Assembly (NCBI GenBank): GCA_014338405.1
Contig: JTDE01000149.1
Coordinates: 70,551 to 134,550 of the forward strand
Direction of reading: 5' to 3'
From: Paragonimus skrjabini miyazakii
Lineage: Eukaryota > Platyhelminthes > Trematoda > Plagiorchiida > Troglotrematidae
Length of the DNA stretch: 64,000 nt
Numbering within the stretch: position 1 is the first letter of the stretch; each line of letters opens with the position of its first letter. This document shows positions 1 to 11,699 of the stretch, piece by piece. A model generated the notes under the pieces. The model ran no database searches. It had not been told where the DNA came from and saw nothing but the letters and a program-made list of their open reading frames with translations. Made by a program: the position numbers and the translations under genes.

Positions 1-3000
1 GTTTGGAGTTCCACCCATCATTACGTCACAAAGTTATCGGTTGGAGTTTGGATGGGCATACAGACTGATGGTGTGACCTTTGGCCACGGCAACTACAGGG
101 CTTGCACGAATTTTTTGTGTGAACGCAAAATCGGATTGCGCAATCGAATGGCGATCGATTCAGCAGTAGCCAACATTCGTTGTCTGACCAGTTTTGGGTG
201 GTTAATCGGGACTTTGTAGATAGTTTAGATATCATGGACAAACTGTGCTAAGATTTATCGCATAATCCGCGAAATATCAAAAGCATATAGTGCAAGCTAC
301 CGCAGCTCCAAATGTGACTTCGACGACAATTTTGACATAATTAGATAAACCTTGAACTAATAAGGAATAGTAACGGTTTGTTTTCATTCTATACACGAAG
401 AAGCCCAATATCCATATGTAAGTTTTGTTAAGAAGCGATACATTTGTTCCCACGTTTATTAAATTGGGTTTTCATTGGAGGGAATTAAGTATGTATCACT
501 TTTGCATGCAGCTATTGTTTTTCAATAAAACTTTCTAATTCACTTCTATGGAAGGAAGCAATAGACTTGAGTTTTGCTCCGTTAATCCTACCGATAATAT
601 CCATGTCTTTACTTGGGTTCACTAAAGGTGACAGAATTGGTCAGTTTATCACTGGTGTGTTATCGAAATATTAATCCTTGGTGTCCAGGTAAGTGTAATG
701 TTCTTGTCATCCAGCAATCCTTGGAGAAGTCACATTTAACGTTTTCTTGAGTCCAGTCTACAACCTCGCCACGGGGCCTCTCACCAAAATACGAAATACA
801 CCATTCATGCAGTTATTTCTGATATGTTAGTTTTGTATGGGAATTTAAAATCACTCGCGTTTTATTGCAACTTTCTCGTTGCTATGGCAGCTTCCTCTCC
901 ATTGAATTATTGCGTTCAAATGCTGGACTAAATTAGAATGTGAGTACTACTAGTCTGTTTAATTTGATTGGTGCATTTCATAAATGTATTCAGAGCGGGG
1001 GTGATTTTAAGATGATTGGTCAGGGATTACTGACAGATTTAAGATGAGCAGTTGCTGCTTCAACAAGCAAATCTATCAACCCTTCAGCACGTTGTTGGAA
1101 TCAACACAACTGGTATTTGAAGCCGGCTTGTTCATCACTTCTGTCGTTCTGTCATGCTCGTTTATCGTGATGGGCAGAGCCAACTGCCGGCATTGTAGTG
1201 TTGGTTTTAGTCAATCAACAGGTGGATAGGCTGAATTGTTCTGACAGATCGTTCGGTTCGTGACACATCCTCAATCAAATCTAATACAATGGTAACCACC
1301 AATTTGATGAAGCAATCTCTCGGTTGAAATTTCATTTCAAGTGTAATTCGCTTATAAAAATGGTTGTGCTGAGCACCCTAAGTACTTCTAAAATTCCGGT
1401 GAAGCTTCGGTAACATTGGACAGAAGTGTGTAGCTGACCATCTTGGTTTACACACTTATGTTCTAACACCTATCTTAAAGTACATCTCACTCGCCACCAA
1501 TTGCAAGCAGCTCGAGTTCAGGTTCACGTGAGACAGTTACGTACATAAACTTATCATACTTAACCAATGTGACACCGGTTAATGAGAAAAAATTCAAACT
1601 GCCCAATGGCCTCCTGCAGCAAAACAGCAACTACCCTAGTAATTCCACTGGATTATTCTTGACTAATCTGTTTGGTTTCTAATGTCCAAAATGAACTTTA
1701 TCCTCTACCAAATGAATAATTCATTTGAACCTGTTTACAATAGTTTGAAATATTTACCATTGTTAAACACTACAAGTTCAGCCACTCTTGAAAGTAATCC
1801 TTGGTTTTTCTAGCAAGAATATAAAACACGATGTTATACTCGCACTCAAATGAGATAAACCTCAACAAATTGCACTGCAAAATACCGTCATATTCAGGTA
1901 TCACTTATCTTGCCTATTGCTTTGTGTTTCCTGTCGAATCATTCCTGCCTTTTTTACTTTCACCTAATTATTTCACAAATAATAAAAAATACGCCATGCC
2001 TGTGTTTTTAAAATAACTTCATCAAAGCTAATTCACGTTAAAAACAACTCGATTTTCAGTAGTAGTTTTAGTAAACTTTTATTAAGCATCAGTATCCTGC
2101 AGTTTTTAAGTCACTCGAAAATTAAAAGTATGATAAGTCTATTTTGTAGACCAAGATGAGAAACAGTTCTGGTTCTTTTTGCTCTTATGAAACATTTTGT
2201 CAACCAGACAATGTTGTTGCCTTGGAACAGATTAAACTGGCTCAGTAAACCAGAAATTGCTTTCCCCATGGTGAATAACATTAATGAGATGGATGTACAC
2301 ATTTGGATGTTTTAATACTGGTAGATCTTCAACGATAATATTTTACAATGTTTAAACATGAGCCAAACAAAATGTTTAGTTGCATAAAGAATGACGTTTG
2401 GCCGGTAAAAAAGTGTAAGGAATCTTATTTGGTTGCAACCCCAGCTATTTGTTAGTGACGTGAATTTTACCAGCAGATCGATGTCTAGTTGTATCGGGTG
2501 ATTATCACGTTGCCCGAGTGAGGTTTGTTCAACAAAGCAGCACTGTGGATGTCAACCTCACCTGTATGCCGCTAGATAAGTGCGAGTTAAAACAAAGCGA
2601 AGAAACTGATGTTGTTCTTGTCTTCCACGCAGAATCTACATTGGCTTTCGTTTGTGCGCCAGTTGTGACTTGTTATCAACTAAGATACGGAGTTGCACTT
2701 ACAATGCTGAACGACAAATGTTGGACCTAGTATTGCGAGAGCTTGCGATGTGTGTGAAAGATAACTGCTGAAATTTTACGTGGAGTCAGAGATTTAACTA
2801 CAAAATAGGGTGATTGATCAATTTCGGTACACAAAGTAATGCTTACGACTGTATGAATAGCATTCTTTAGAAAAATAATGGCCCGAAATACCGAGTTGTC
2901 TGATATATAACTGAGCAGCGGGGTCTGATTCTGATATAAAATATATCAACAGCTGTGTTACTTTAAAATTCACGGTCTGCAAAGGCCAGCGAGCACACGT

Positions 3001-6000
3001 CTGCCGCCGAATTCTTGGTGTTGGCAAATTACCCGGACGGACTTTACAGGAAGCAAGCGAGGAAACTGTAGAAAAATGGAGCATTCCACTCTTGTGTTAA
3101 CGAAGCCAGTAGCTGTGGTCAGTTTTACGGTGATGAGGATGAACACCCGTGATCTTTTTCTAACTGAAAGTCCTGACAACATAAGTGTACTTAGATTTTA
3201 CTTTCGTCTCGTCGGTATTTGGTTCGATTCTAAAAACAAAGAAACCGGAACGGGATAAGTGGTAGATTGAATAGTTTCTACACTGGCAGTTAAATGAATT
3301 GTGCTTATTAGTTTGGTTGCTGAGCGAAAAGTAATATTAGAATATCGCAGTGTGAAATGATGACGTCTAGATTGTAGCATTTGGCGATCGCGTTAAAGCC
3401 TCAGCAGATAAGCGAACAAAGTAAACAAGAACATAAAAGTTAGTGCTTTTCGTAATAGTTAAACCGTAAACTCAGTGTTGTCAAAATGGATACGAGAGTA
3501 CTTCACGACCGATTGTAGACTAAAGGACTCAAACTAGATTGCAGTAACCAAGGTAGCAAACTGGTGGCGATTTGGATTACACCAACTGAGTACGGGTATT
3601 TTCACATTTTGCTGTGGCAGTGTTCCTGGCTACGAGTCGCGCGAAATGATGAAACAAGAAATATGCGTGCGGATGAAAGGAAGATAGATGATGGTAGCAA
3701 CCGAGTTTGCTGACTGTGCAGGTTTCTAAACGAATACGTTCACCAACGTCGGAAAGTAATGTTTTGAATGCAACGAAATGTTACTGGTGAAAGAAAACTG
3801 TCGCATTTGTCATCAAAAGATGAAACTTCAGGATTGTCATATAGACGACTTTAACAAAACAAGCGGCATATTTTTGTACGAACTGCAGCAAGATGATTAG
3901 TAAAGAACAATTAGCAGAATGTCAAAGCACACAGGTATATATTTTAGCTTTGTTATGCAAAGAGATAGTAAACTGCACTGTACTCTGCGCTGGGTGGGTT
4001 GATGTACTGTTAAGAGGAACTGCCAGTTGTACACATACCATGCATCTAACTACTAAGAGTGATAAACGTCGGAAAATCTTCATTTGCAAATTTCTAGAGA
4101 ACACTCGGAGGTTTTGAATAAAAGTGTTTATATAATGTTTATTACTAAGTGTAACTGACCTTGACGCTCGCTAAGAACTTTTGCTCATTTTTAAGATTTG
4201 CGGAAAACAGCAGACGCTCTATGCAACCAATGCGAAACAACGTGGTCGTGTACAGCGTTTGAACCACATGTTGACGAGAGCAAAAACTTATCTAACTTGT
4301 TTAAAACACTAGACATGTGACTTTGGTATAACCAGAAAGTACACGCTTGGAAACATGAAGGACGTATACTAAAAGCACATAGGGCATCAGTTTGGCTCAG
4401 TTCATAAAAGGAGACAGGTAATAAAATCAGTCAGCTAAGGGGTTGTTAAAAACCAAGAATACATCTTGGTATTCGTCAGAACTAAAACGAGAACAAAGAT
4501 GCGAAGAATGATGAATCAACTAAAATGCTTGTGGTAATTGTCAAATGGCAGCCTCAATGTGGTCGACTTGATTAGCTTCATGAAGCGGTATCCTACACAT
4601 TTGATAAAAATGTGGTTGTTAAAACAGCATCCCGGACATACTTTATGAGGGAAGAAATGAGGACGGAAAAACTTCTTACTAGACTGCATCAACGACAGTA
4701 AACAGTTCCCCTCTGATTCATTAAGTGAGTTATTGCAATCTAAAAAGCACATTCAACCACCTTAATTTTTCAGACGAGAAGAAAATCTGATGTTCATGAA
4801 TGCTTCAATGCGTCAACAAATGATCCCGAGTTTCGATTAGATAATCGTTTTTCCACATCATTGAATAATACACCGCCATATCATAGATTGTATTTCCGAC
4901 AGCGTTCAAGAACAGATAATAACCCCATAAGAAAATGAACCCTTTTGAGAAAGCATTGTACCTATGAAATGTTGCCATTCTTTCATGAGCGCTATGTAAA
5001 AGCCCAGCGAAATGTAGAAAAAAATTGAACGCAAGTTCCCCCAGAGGAGGTTGAGAATTCATATCCGATCACGTGCCTTAAACAATATAAAAATTAGAGG
5101 TTGGTAAAGGAAGTGGTCAAACGAAATGGGAGTGCTTTTGTTCTCTCGCAAATAGAAATATAATTTTTGTGAAAGCAAAACTTTGCAGCTGTACAGTTTT
5201 TCAAACGTTTTTCATTAAGCCTAGTTATCTGTTTTTTCTTTCCAACCACCGCATCCAGTTTGTCCTCAGAATCGAGATTTGATGCGACTTATTAGTTGAT
5301 AAGGCGTTTTGTTGCTACTTTGTTGTAAAGTTGACACGTTCCCACTTCTATCTGAGGAGTATTTTCACATTAAGCGACCACAGTTGATCAACCGGCATGT
5401 ATACACTTTTAAAAAAATGACACATCGGTAATAAAGCTCCGGTTAGAACAAAATTGATCAAAGCATATCGGTGAATCAGATTGAGTGAGAACCTCAGAAT
5501 CTGTAGAAGTTGGTGTGACATTTAGTTGTGACGAGCTTCCTGAGTAGTACTAACGTGCGCCATGTCCTATCGCATACATGTCAGAACAGCTAGTAATCAG
5601 GATTTGCTCATGAAAGTTTGACAGGTTAATGTTTGATCACATGCGGAACTCACCAGATATGTAGTGGTAATTCCATTTTTGTAGTTAGGGCACTCATTGA
5701 GCTGGGCGTGAAATTTCGGCATTGTCCATCAATACACTGTATGGTAATCATAAAATTTTTTACCGCGGCATAACAGTCGTAAACTATCACATTTATAATT
5801 ACAGAGAGTTTAAACTGAGAAGTAATGCCCGTTCCCAGTCCAGTAGTCTTTAAAAGGATTGGAAATGTGTGTTTAATCTCTGTTACGAAAATCCTATCTT
5901 TCAGAATATTTGCAGTCTCAAATATCATGTAATGACAACCACTGGAGTTGAGTATTTACGTTAAAACAACGTGCAGGATGATCAGCTTTAAATAGGCTAA

Positions 6001-9000
6001 TAATCCTTAGAAAATGCATGGCTCACTATGACTGATTTTCCTTTTTGGTATCGGTTCCAGAGATCTTTTTTGTAATGTAACGTGCTTCTGCCGAAATTAG
6101 CGGTCATTTTCTGGCAATCTATGTGGGCTGAATAATTGGCAAACCGAGAAAACGTAAAAACGCATGCCAACACACAATGAAGTTTATAGTTTGAAAATAG
6201 TATTCATTTTATCCAGCGAAACAAATAAACATCTTCACGTTGGCCTAATCAAATTCACAATTACAATTCACGGCTGAGGCGAAGACCTTTGAGTTGCCCT
6301 AGATAAAGTATGAATTAAAACGAACTAATCAGTTTGGCTGTTAATCGATCCTGGTTATTAAAACAGACGCACAAACTAATGTAAACTAATGGACAATTTT
6401 CCGAGAAAGATAATCTACTATATCATTACCCGCACGATTTAGGAGTAAACCAAAATTAGTTAACACTAATCATAAAATCGTTCCTTCCCTATATTTCTCA
6501 GAGATAGACATGCAGCCCGTACACAATTAGTAGATGGACTGCTTGTTTTTAATCCAGAAATTACAGACACTCGGTTGTACGGCTAATTAAGACTGCGATA
6601 GGATTTAATGACTACAGATTCACCAAACGGACAATACGGAGACTTACTGCTTAGACGTATCAGTGTGACAAGCGTGACAAGAATGACAACAACAGCAACA
6701 CAGTTGACAACAACACTTGGTCTCTTTTGATATCTGAAGTGATTGATAGCATAGAAAGGAAACACGTTTATTCGACACTGTCTAGTTGGATTGGTTTTTG
6801 TTGAAATGCTGTCACGTGTTGTCGAACGTTGTTGCCAAACTTTTTACTGCCAAGCTTTTGAAAACGTATACTGTTGTGCGACATAAAATTTTGAACAAAA
6901 CAAACGTGAACTTTGGTGGCAGATATGCCAGTTAGAACTGGAAAAAGAAATAACTCAGAGTAGGAAACAGTTATATTTTTATGACAATAAACCTGAGAAC
7001 ACTGGAATAAAGATTCCAATAACTGTGCTCCTGGTAAGTCTATGAAACGTACATAATATTTAATGCAGGTCATGGTAGCATACTTTTACATCTTGATCCG
7101 AAACGAAAAACAAAATTATATACAGCCATCGTATATTAATAAGTCATATGGCTTATTTGGTAACTGTTGACTTCTAATAAATTAGATAACTAACATGCAA
7201 AATATATTTCCGGGGTACAAAGAACAAACGTTGTAGTGGGATGAGCTTCAGATGGGTCAACAGTCACAGGGAAAGTGCATTCAATCGGTTAGCACATAAA
7301 CCTTGAATATGCGGCACTCCACCAATAGATGATACCCCTTAAGACTAGCACCCTCTGAGAAAAACGGACTTGTCCAGTCTCGGGCGCTTTACCATTGAAA
7401 CCGACTTGGAAGGAACACGTCACCCAAAGAACACTTTGTACGGAATGCATCAGCAGTTGATATACCGATGCACATAATATAAATGCCATAAGTTTGACTT
7501 GTTTGCCAACATCAGGGTCTATGAATAAATGAGGATGGTGACTGCAAAGCCGTTTCAAAGTTCCATGTGCAAACATGTTTCTAATTATGCCCTGGAAGAC
7601 AGAATATCTAGTTTACTGGTTGGCGTGGAACTGGACATTGCGTCGGTCAGATCTAACTATATCTGTTGTTTATGTGTTAGTGGTTGTGGTCCTAATCACT
7701 CTGGACCAACAATAGAATTCAGCACAACACTGCTTCATCGCCGTTAATGGATCATAAATTTATCCCGAAAGCGATAACCACGCGAAACTGGTAAGCTCCA
7801 CCTGAGTCGGTGTTTATGGACATGCTTATTTGTGACATACTTTTCAGTCCTCTTGAAAATGTTCTACACGAACCTGTAAGATCTCCAGGTGTTTTACTTT
7901 GGCATGAAGCGTTGTTTTTTGTGTGAGAAGTTGAACGTAACGAGAACGAATAGGACTGAACGGATGATTAGTTATAGTATTCAAATATTTTACAGCAACG
8001 AGAAGCACGTGGACAATATGTTGAAAGAGAAAGACTTAACTTTGACAAGATAAGAAAGGAAGATTTCAGAGCTGAAGCACTTAAGTGTTGCCAGTAAGGT
8101 TTCCCGGGACGTCAACAGCCTAGTGCATTGGATATGCGCCGGAACATGCCTCAGATCAACGGAGACTTCAAATGATCAAAAACAGCGGTAAGTAGTTGAT
8201 ATTCCTATATTCTAATCACGTCCCGATTCCGATTTGAGAGCCTTTTCCGGTGGGGTAGTATGGTTACACACGAGGAAATGTCTCCTATTCTTGCACGATT
8301 GTACAACCTTAGAACCTGAACTGCTTTTTCTATCACCGAACATCTCAATAAGGTTGAGACTATTGAACTGTGAAACAGTATGGCTATTAATATTGGGTGA
8401 AAGAAGGATGCACCTGATGCATGGCTAAAATATTATATAGGATTTAAGGAGTTAGTTTATCGGTGATATAACTGTGATACACGGATACGTTACTCTGATT
8501 AGGGCCATTAGGTTTTTAGTTGCTGTTCAGGTAATCTTCGAACAAAGCTATCACACTCGTGGCTACTAATCGGCTCAGATAGGTCGGAATACATAAAAAG
8601 TCACTGTGCTGATGTTGCTGGAGAATCTATGTGGTAGTTTAGTTGCTGTCCAAGGAGTATGCAATAATAAGTGGATTAACACGACCCCAAGGTGAAGATT
8701 CACACCAGAAAAAATATGTGTTTATAATCCTGGGTATATAACTGGAGAAGGAGACGACATCCAACTTGAATCACACTGCCCAAATTAGCATCCTTATAAT
8801 GCGAGTTTAAAAGCCAGTAAAAACGTTCATGTATCTACCAAAATCCAACTTTACAAAAGCGAACCCGAAATAAGAACAATACGAGACAACGAAAGACACT
8901 ACATATGACAGAGTTCGAGAAAAAATGACCGATTCCTTCCATGGAGGTAACCCTCCGGTGAGAGATAGATTACCTTCTGTCCCGTCGATTTTCACTCCAA

Positions 9001-9490
9001 AAACAGTAGGTGCTTTCCGAAATATCTAAACACAGAAAAGCATCGTTAGTTTGTTCCGACTTAAAATATGTGCGGTTAATGGTGAGAAGTACGCACAGCA
9101 AACAAAATCGTTTTTGATGTTTCATAAACGGTCTAAATACAGAACATTTATATGGGTTGAGTTGGATTGGTAGTTAAGATATCACTGAGGCGAGAGATGT
9201 CAGTCAGCGGTTAATGTCTGGTTTGGGTCATACAACTTGGTTACGTAACGTTGAATTTGAAACAGAGTTCCTTTTAACAACTTCATTAAAGCAGAAAGAA
9301 GACATATTGCGATATGTTAACATTTCATTCACTCTCATCAGTCGCAAACGTAAAACATGCAAGTTAAATACATCACAAAAATAAGGACAAACAGGGATTA
9401 GACACACATACAGGCACACCAAGTATTATGAAATCACGACCATGGCAATCCGATAGGTTGCTTCAACCCGTTTTGTGCACATAACGTCGG
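1..9490. other. Intergenic or intronic DNA without a recognisable gene
   Basis: Both strands hold only short frames, up to about 101 codons (minus strand, 6768-7073). None shows a domain, a convincing signal peptide or a repeated family motif. The only local structure seen is a short TGACAA-rich simple repeat near 6664-6714. It could be an intron of a gene outside the window or plain intergenic sequence; the window does not decide this. Confidence 0.6.
6664..6714. repeat. Short imperfect TGACAAG/CAACA simple repeat
   Basis: TGACAAG occurs twice in close succession, followed by degenerate TGACAACAACA units. The tract is short and imperfect, and no function is suggested. Confidence 0.4.
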
Positions 9491-9503
9491 CTGGTAAGTT
9501 CGG

Positions 9504-9755
9504 ATGAGCACGGAAACACTCCGATTGAGAGTTGCTCTCAAAGTACACAAGGATAGTACACCTCTACGCCCGATCTTGTGCATGAACTATTCTGCTTACC
9601 ATAAAGTTGCTCGTTGGCTAGTGGACATTTTGGATCCTATCCGTAAAGTTTTATCCCCACATTGTTCGAAGAACGCCGAATCAGCTGAAATCCTAGACTC
9701 GCTCAAATGTGTAGCGACCGCAGACGAATTTTGCGTTCGCCAAACTGGTTGTTGA
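9504..9755 (+). pseudogene. Penelope-like element reverse transcriptase fragment (N-terminal motifs)
   Basis: This 83-codon frame encodes a stretch typical of the early part of a Penelope-like (PLE) reverse transcriptase: residues KVHKDSTPLRPILCMNYSA followed by HKVARWLVDILDPI. In this family the motif (K-x-HK...LRPI...AKWL...L.PI) comes before the catalytic core. No catalytic YxDD and no endonuclease domain are present on this strand nearby, so this is a truncated remnant and not a gene. The next PLE piece, at 10013-10680, carries the following motifs but lies on the opposite strand. Assignment to PLE rests on motif recognition, not on a database search. Confidence 0.72.
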
Positions 9756-10012
9756 TCCCCAGTGTCATCGCATAGTCGCCGTGTTGTGCGGCCTATTTAG
9801 CTTGCTCCACTGAAACATAAAAAGGTAAATACAAACAGAAGTGGCACGAATAGACAATATATCTTCCAACTGTGAGCGCAATATTTGTGTAGACCTAAAC
9901 TGTACACGTAGTTGATCTGCGAATTATGTTTTATCGATTGCTACACTAAGCGTCTTGGTTACGGTTTCAGCGATACGATCACCCTTGAACGGTAAGGATA
10001 TATAAACAGACT

Positions 10013-10680
10013 TTATTTTGTAGTTTGTGGTTTGTCCCTCTTAGCGCTTATTAGCATACTTTTGTGAATAAACTGCTCCAAATAATCATTCTTAGCAAGT
10101 GTATTAAAAATAAATTGTCTTTCCTCCTCTATGTTGTCGCTCGAGCATATTTTCGTGGCCCTGTCTATCAGAATCGGATTAGGTTCCTCTTTTGTCTTAG
10201 TTTGTACACTGGATCGTCTAAGTTGCCTTACGATACATCTTAAGTTGTATTTTGCCACCCTCGCGACGAGACCTGAGGACGTCTAGCAACGGTATACTTC
10301 CGGGTGATTCGGGTTCTGGGGTGAAATGAATACTTTTATGGACAGAGTTGAAATGAGTCAGTATCTCACTGAAGCTCTTAGATTCATCTGCTACACAGAC
10401 GATATTGTCTGCATAACGCCTGTCGCGGGTGACTGATTTTGTTTGATCAGCTAATGAACTGCACTCTATCTTTGCCACAAAAATATCAGCCAACTATTGA
10501 CCTACTGGCAAACCCATTGTTACTTCGTTCTTTTGACGGTATGTATTGCCGTAGAACCTAAACTCAACGTTGTATGTGCGGCGATACTTCAGTTGTCTTA
10601 GTTCTTCTACTGATATAATTAATTCAAATATGCTGTTTGAAAAGGCATCGTTGCTGTACTCTGGATAACCAACTTCTGTT
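10013..10680 (-). pseudogene. Penelope-like element reverse transcriptase fragment (catalytic core to thumb)
   Basis: Read on the minus strand from about 10680 leftwards, this encodes an F.F.G..YRQ-like stretch, then TMGLPVGQ, an in-frame stop, and LADIFVAKIE. Next come RRYADNIVCVAD (the catalytic YxDD box with the second Asp changed to Asn), IHFTPEPESPGSIPLLDVL, YRKAT, a frame change, and then KICSSDNIEEERQFIFNTL. The order is that of PLE reverse transcriptases from the fingers/palm boundary to the region after the palm. The stop codon, the frame change and the D-to-N change in the catalytic box show it is dead. It lies opposite in orientation to the upstream PLE piece at 9504-9755, from which it is separated by about 260 bp of unassigned sequence. 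Confidence 0.75.
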
Positions 10681-10689
10681 CATTGCATA

Positions 10690-11310
10690 TAACTATCTTT
10701 GAATATACACTTCTAGGTTCAATGTGAGCCCGTTAAAAAAAGTAAAACCTGTTTGTTTAAACGTGTGCATCTCACTTTGTTGTAGATTCGCATATGAGAC
10801 GTCAATATCCACTCTGAAATTCTTTAAGCTGTTTATGGAGCGCATAGATTAATATTGCTAGTCATCATTTTCAGGCTAAGGCATTTTTGATGAGAAACAT
10901 CTGATGTTTTTATTTTAATGGTTGAATTAAGCTATTGGTGAATGACTTTTTCACTGAATTTTAGTGTTGTTTGTTCACTTGTTTTCCTGATTTTATGTCG
11001 CGAATACGAACGACGTGTTACCGTAAAGAGCACCAAGTGTCTGCCGTTTGCAGTTTGATGCACATAAAATTATTTATAGTGATAGTTTGTACATTTCACG
11101 AAATCTGACATAGGTTATTCCAGTATCTCGTTCTACCATGATTTTCTAACACAACGAAAGTAGTTCATCAGGCTGTCAACTTTATGGTTTTAAGCCTGCT
11201 ACAACAAACTACTTTTATTCGAAAATACTCAGGTGATTCAGTCTATGAGATGTGTATCAGATGTGGATGAAGATCAATTTCCAAAACATTCCTACTTCTT
11301 TTTGGTTTAA
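10690..11310. other. Unassigned A+T-rich sequence between PLE remnant and SINE
   Basis: No open frame or repeat was recognised. It may be decayed PLE sequence beyond the readable reverse transcriptase part. Confidence 0.5.
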
Positions 11311-11314
11311 AGGT

Positions 11315-11324
11315 TATTACAAGA
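11315..11324. repeat. Target-site duplication, left, SINE copy A
   Basis: TATTACAAGA is repeated exactly at 11687-11696, immediately outside the 362-bp element. Confidence 0.6.
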
Positions 11325-11686
11325 CTTCAAGGTGAACAACACCCGCAATTGATCGCAGCTGTCGCATTCCCATAAACACTCCAGTCGACCCCTTTCGAAA
11401 AGAAGCACTAGACTTGAGTTTCGCTCTAACTAGAGCTCGTCAGTAGTGCATATCATCGCCATTGCCGGGATTTGAACCACGGACACGCTGTTCATGAGTC
11501 AACCATATTTACCACTGCGCCATTGACCTCACGTTAGGCATGACCAAATTATCATATGTGAACGCTCAACCACTTTCGCTTCTTTTCGAAAGGGGCCGAC
11601 TGGATAGTCTATGAAAATGCGACAGCTGCGATCAATTGTGAGTGATGTTCAACTTGAAATTAGCCAAATCCCCGACTACTCATTAG
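11325..11686 (-). mobile_element. tRNA-derived SINE, family 1, copy A, with inverted-repeat ends
   Basis: The element is 362 bp. On the minus strand it has a box A-like stretch (about 11502-11522, reading TGGCGCAGTGGTAAA...) and a B box (complement of 11468-11478, GGTTCAAATCC), the internal RNA polymerase III promoter of tRNA-derived SINEs. The two ends form an inverted repeat: 11333-11406 and 11578-11652 are reverse complements, with 65 of 74 aligned positions matching by hand count. The 10-bp direct repeat TATTACAAGA flanks the element at 11315-11324 and 11687-11696 and is the likely target-site duplication. The same body is seen at 26795-27156, 54512-54830 and, eroded, at 36324-36475. The inverted 5' segment is the odd part: it repeats the element's own 3' tail. 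A MITE carrying a tRNA promoter is an alternative reading, but the variable duplication length among copies favours retroposition. Confidence 0.8.
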
Positions 11687-11696
11687 TATTACAAGA
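11687..11696. repeat. Target-site duplication, right, SINE copy A
   Basis: Exact copy of the decamer at 11315-11324, directly abutting the element's 5' end (minus strand). Confidence 0.6.
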
Positions 11697-11699
11697 TTG

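Noticed and set aside
11325..11686. MITE (DNA transposon) as the only explanation for the inverted-repeat ends
   Set aside because: Flanking duplications differ in length between family members (8, 10 and 12 bp) and copy C has no 5' inverted repeat, which fits retroposition better. Kept as an alternative.
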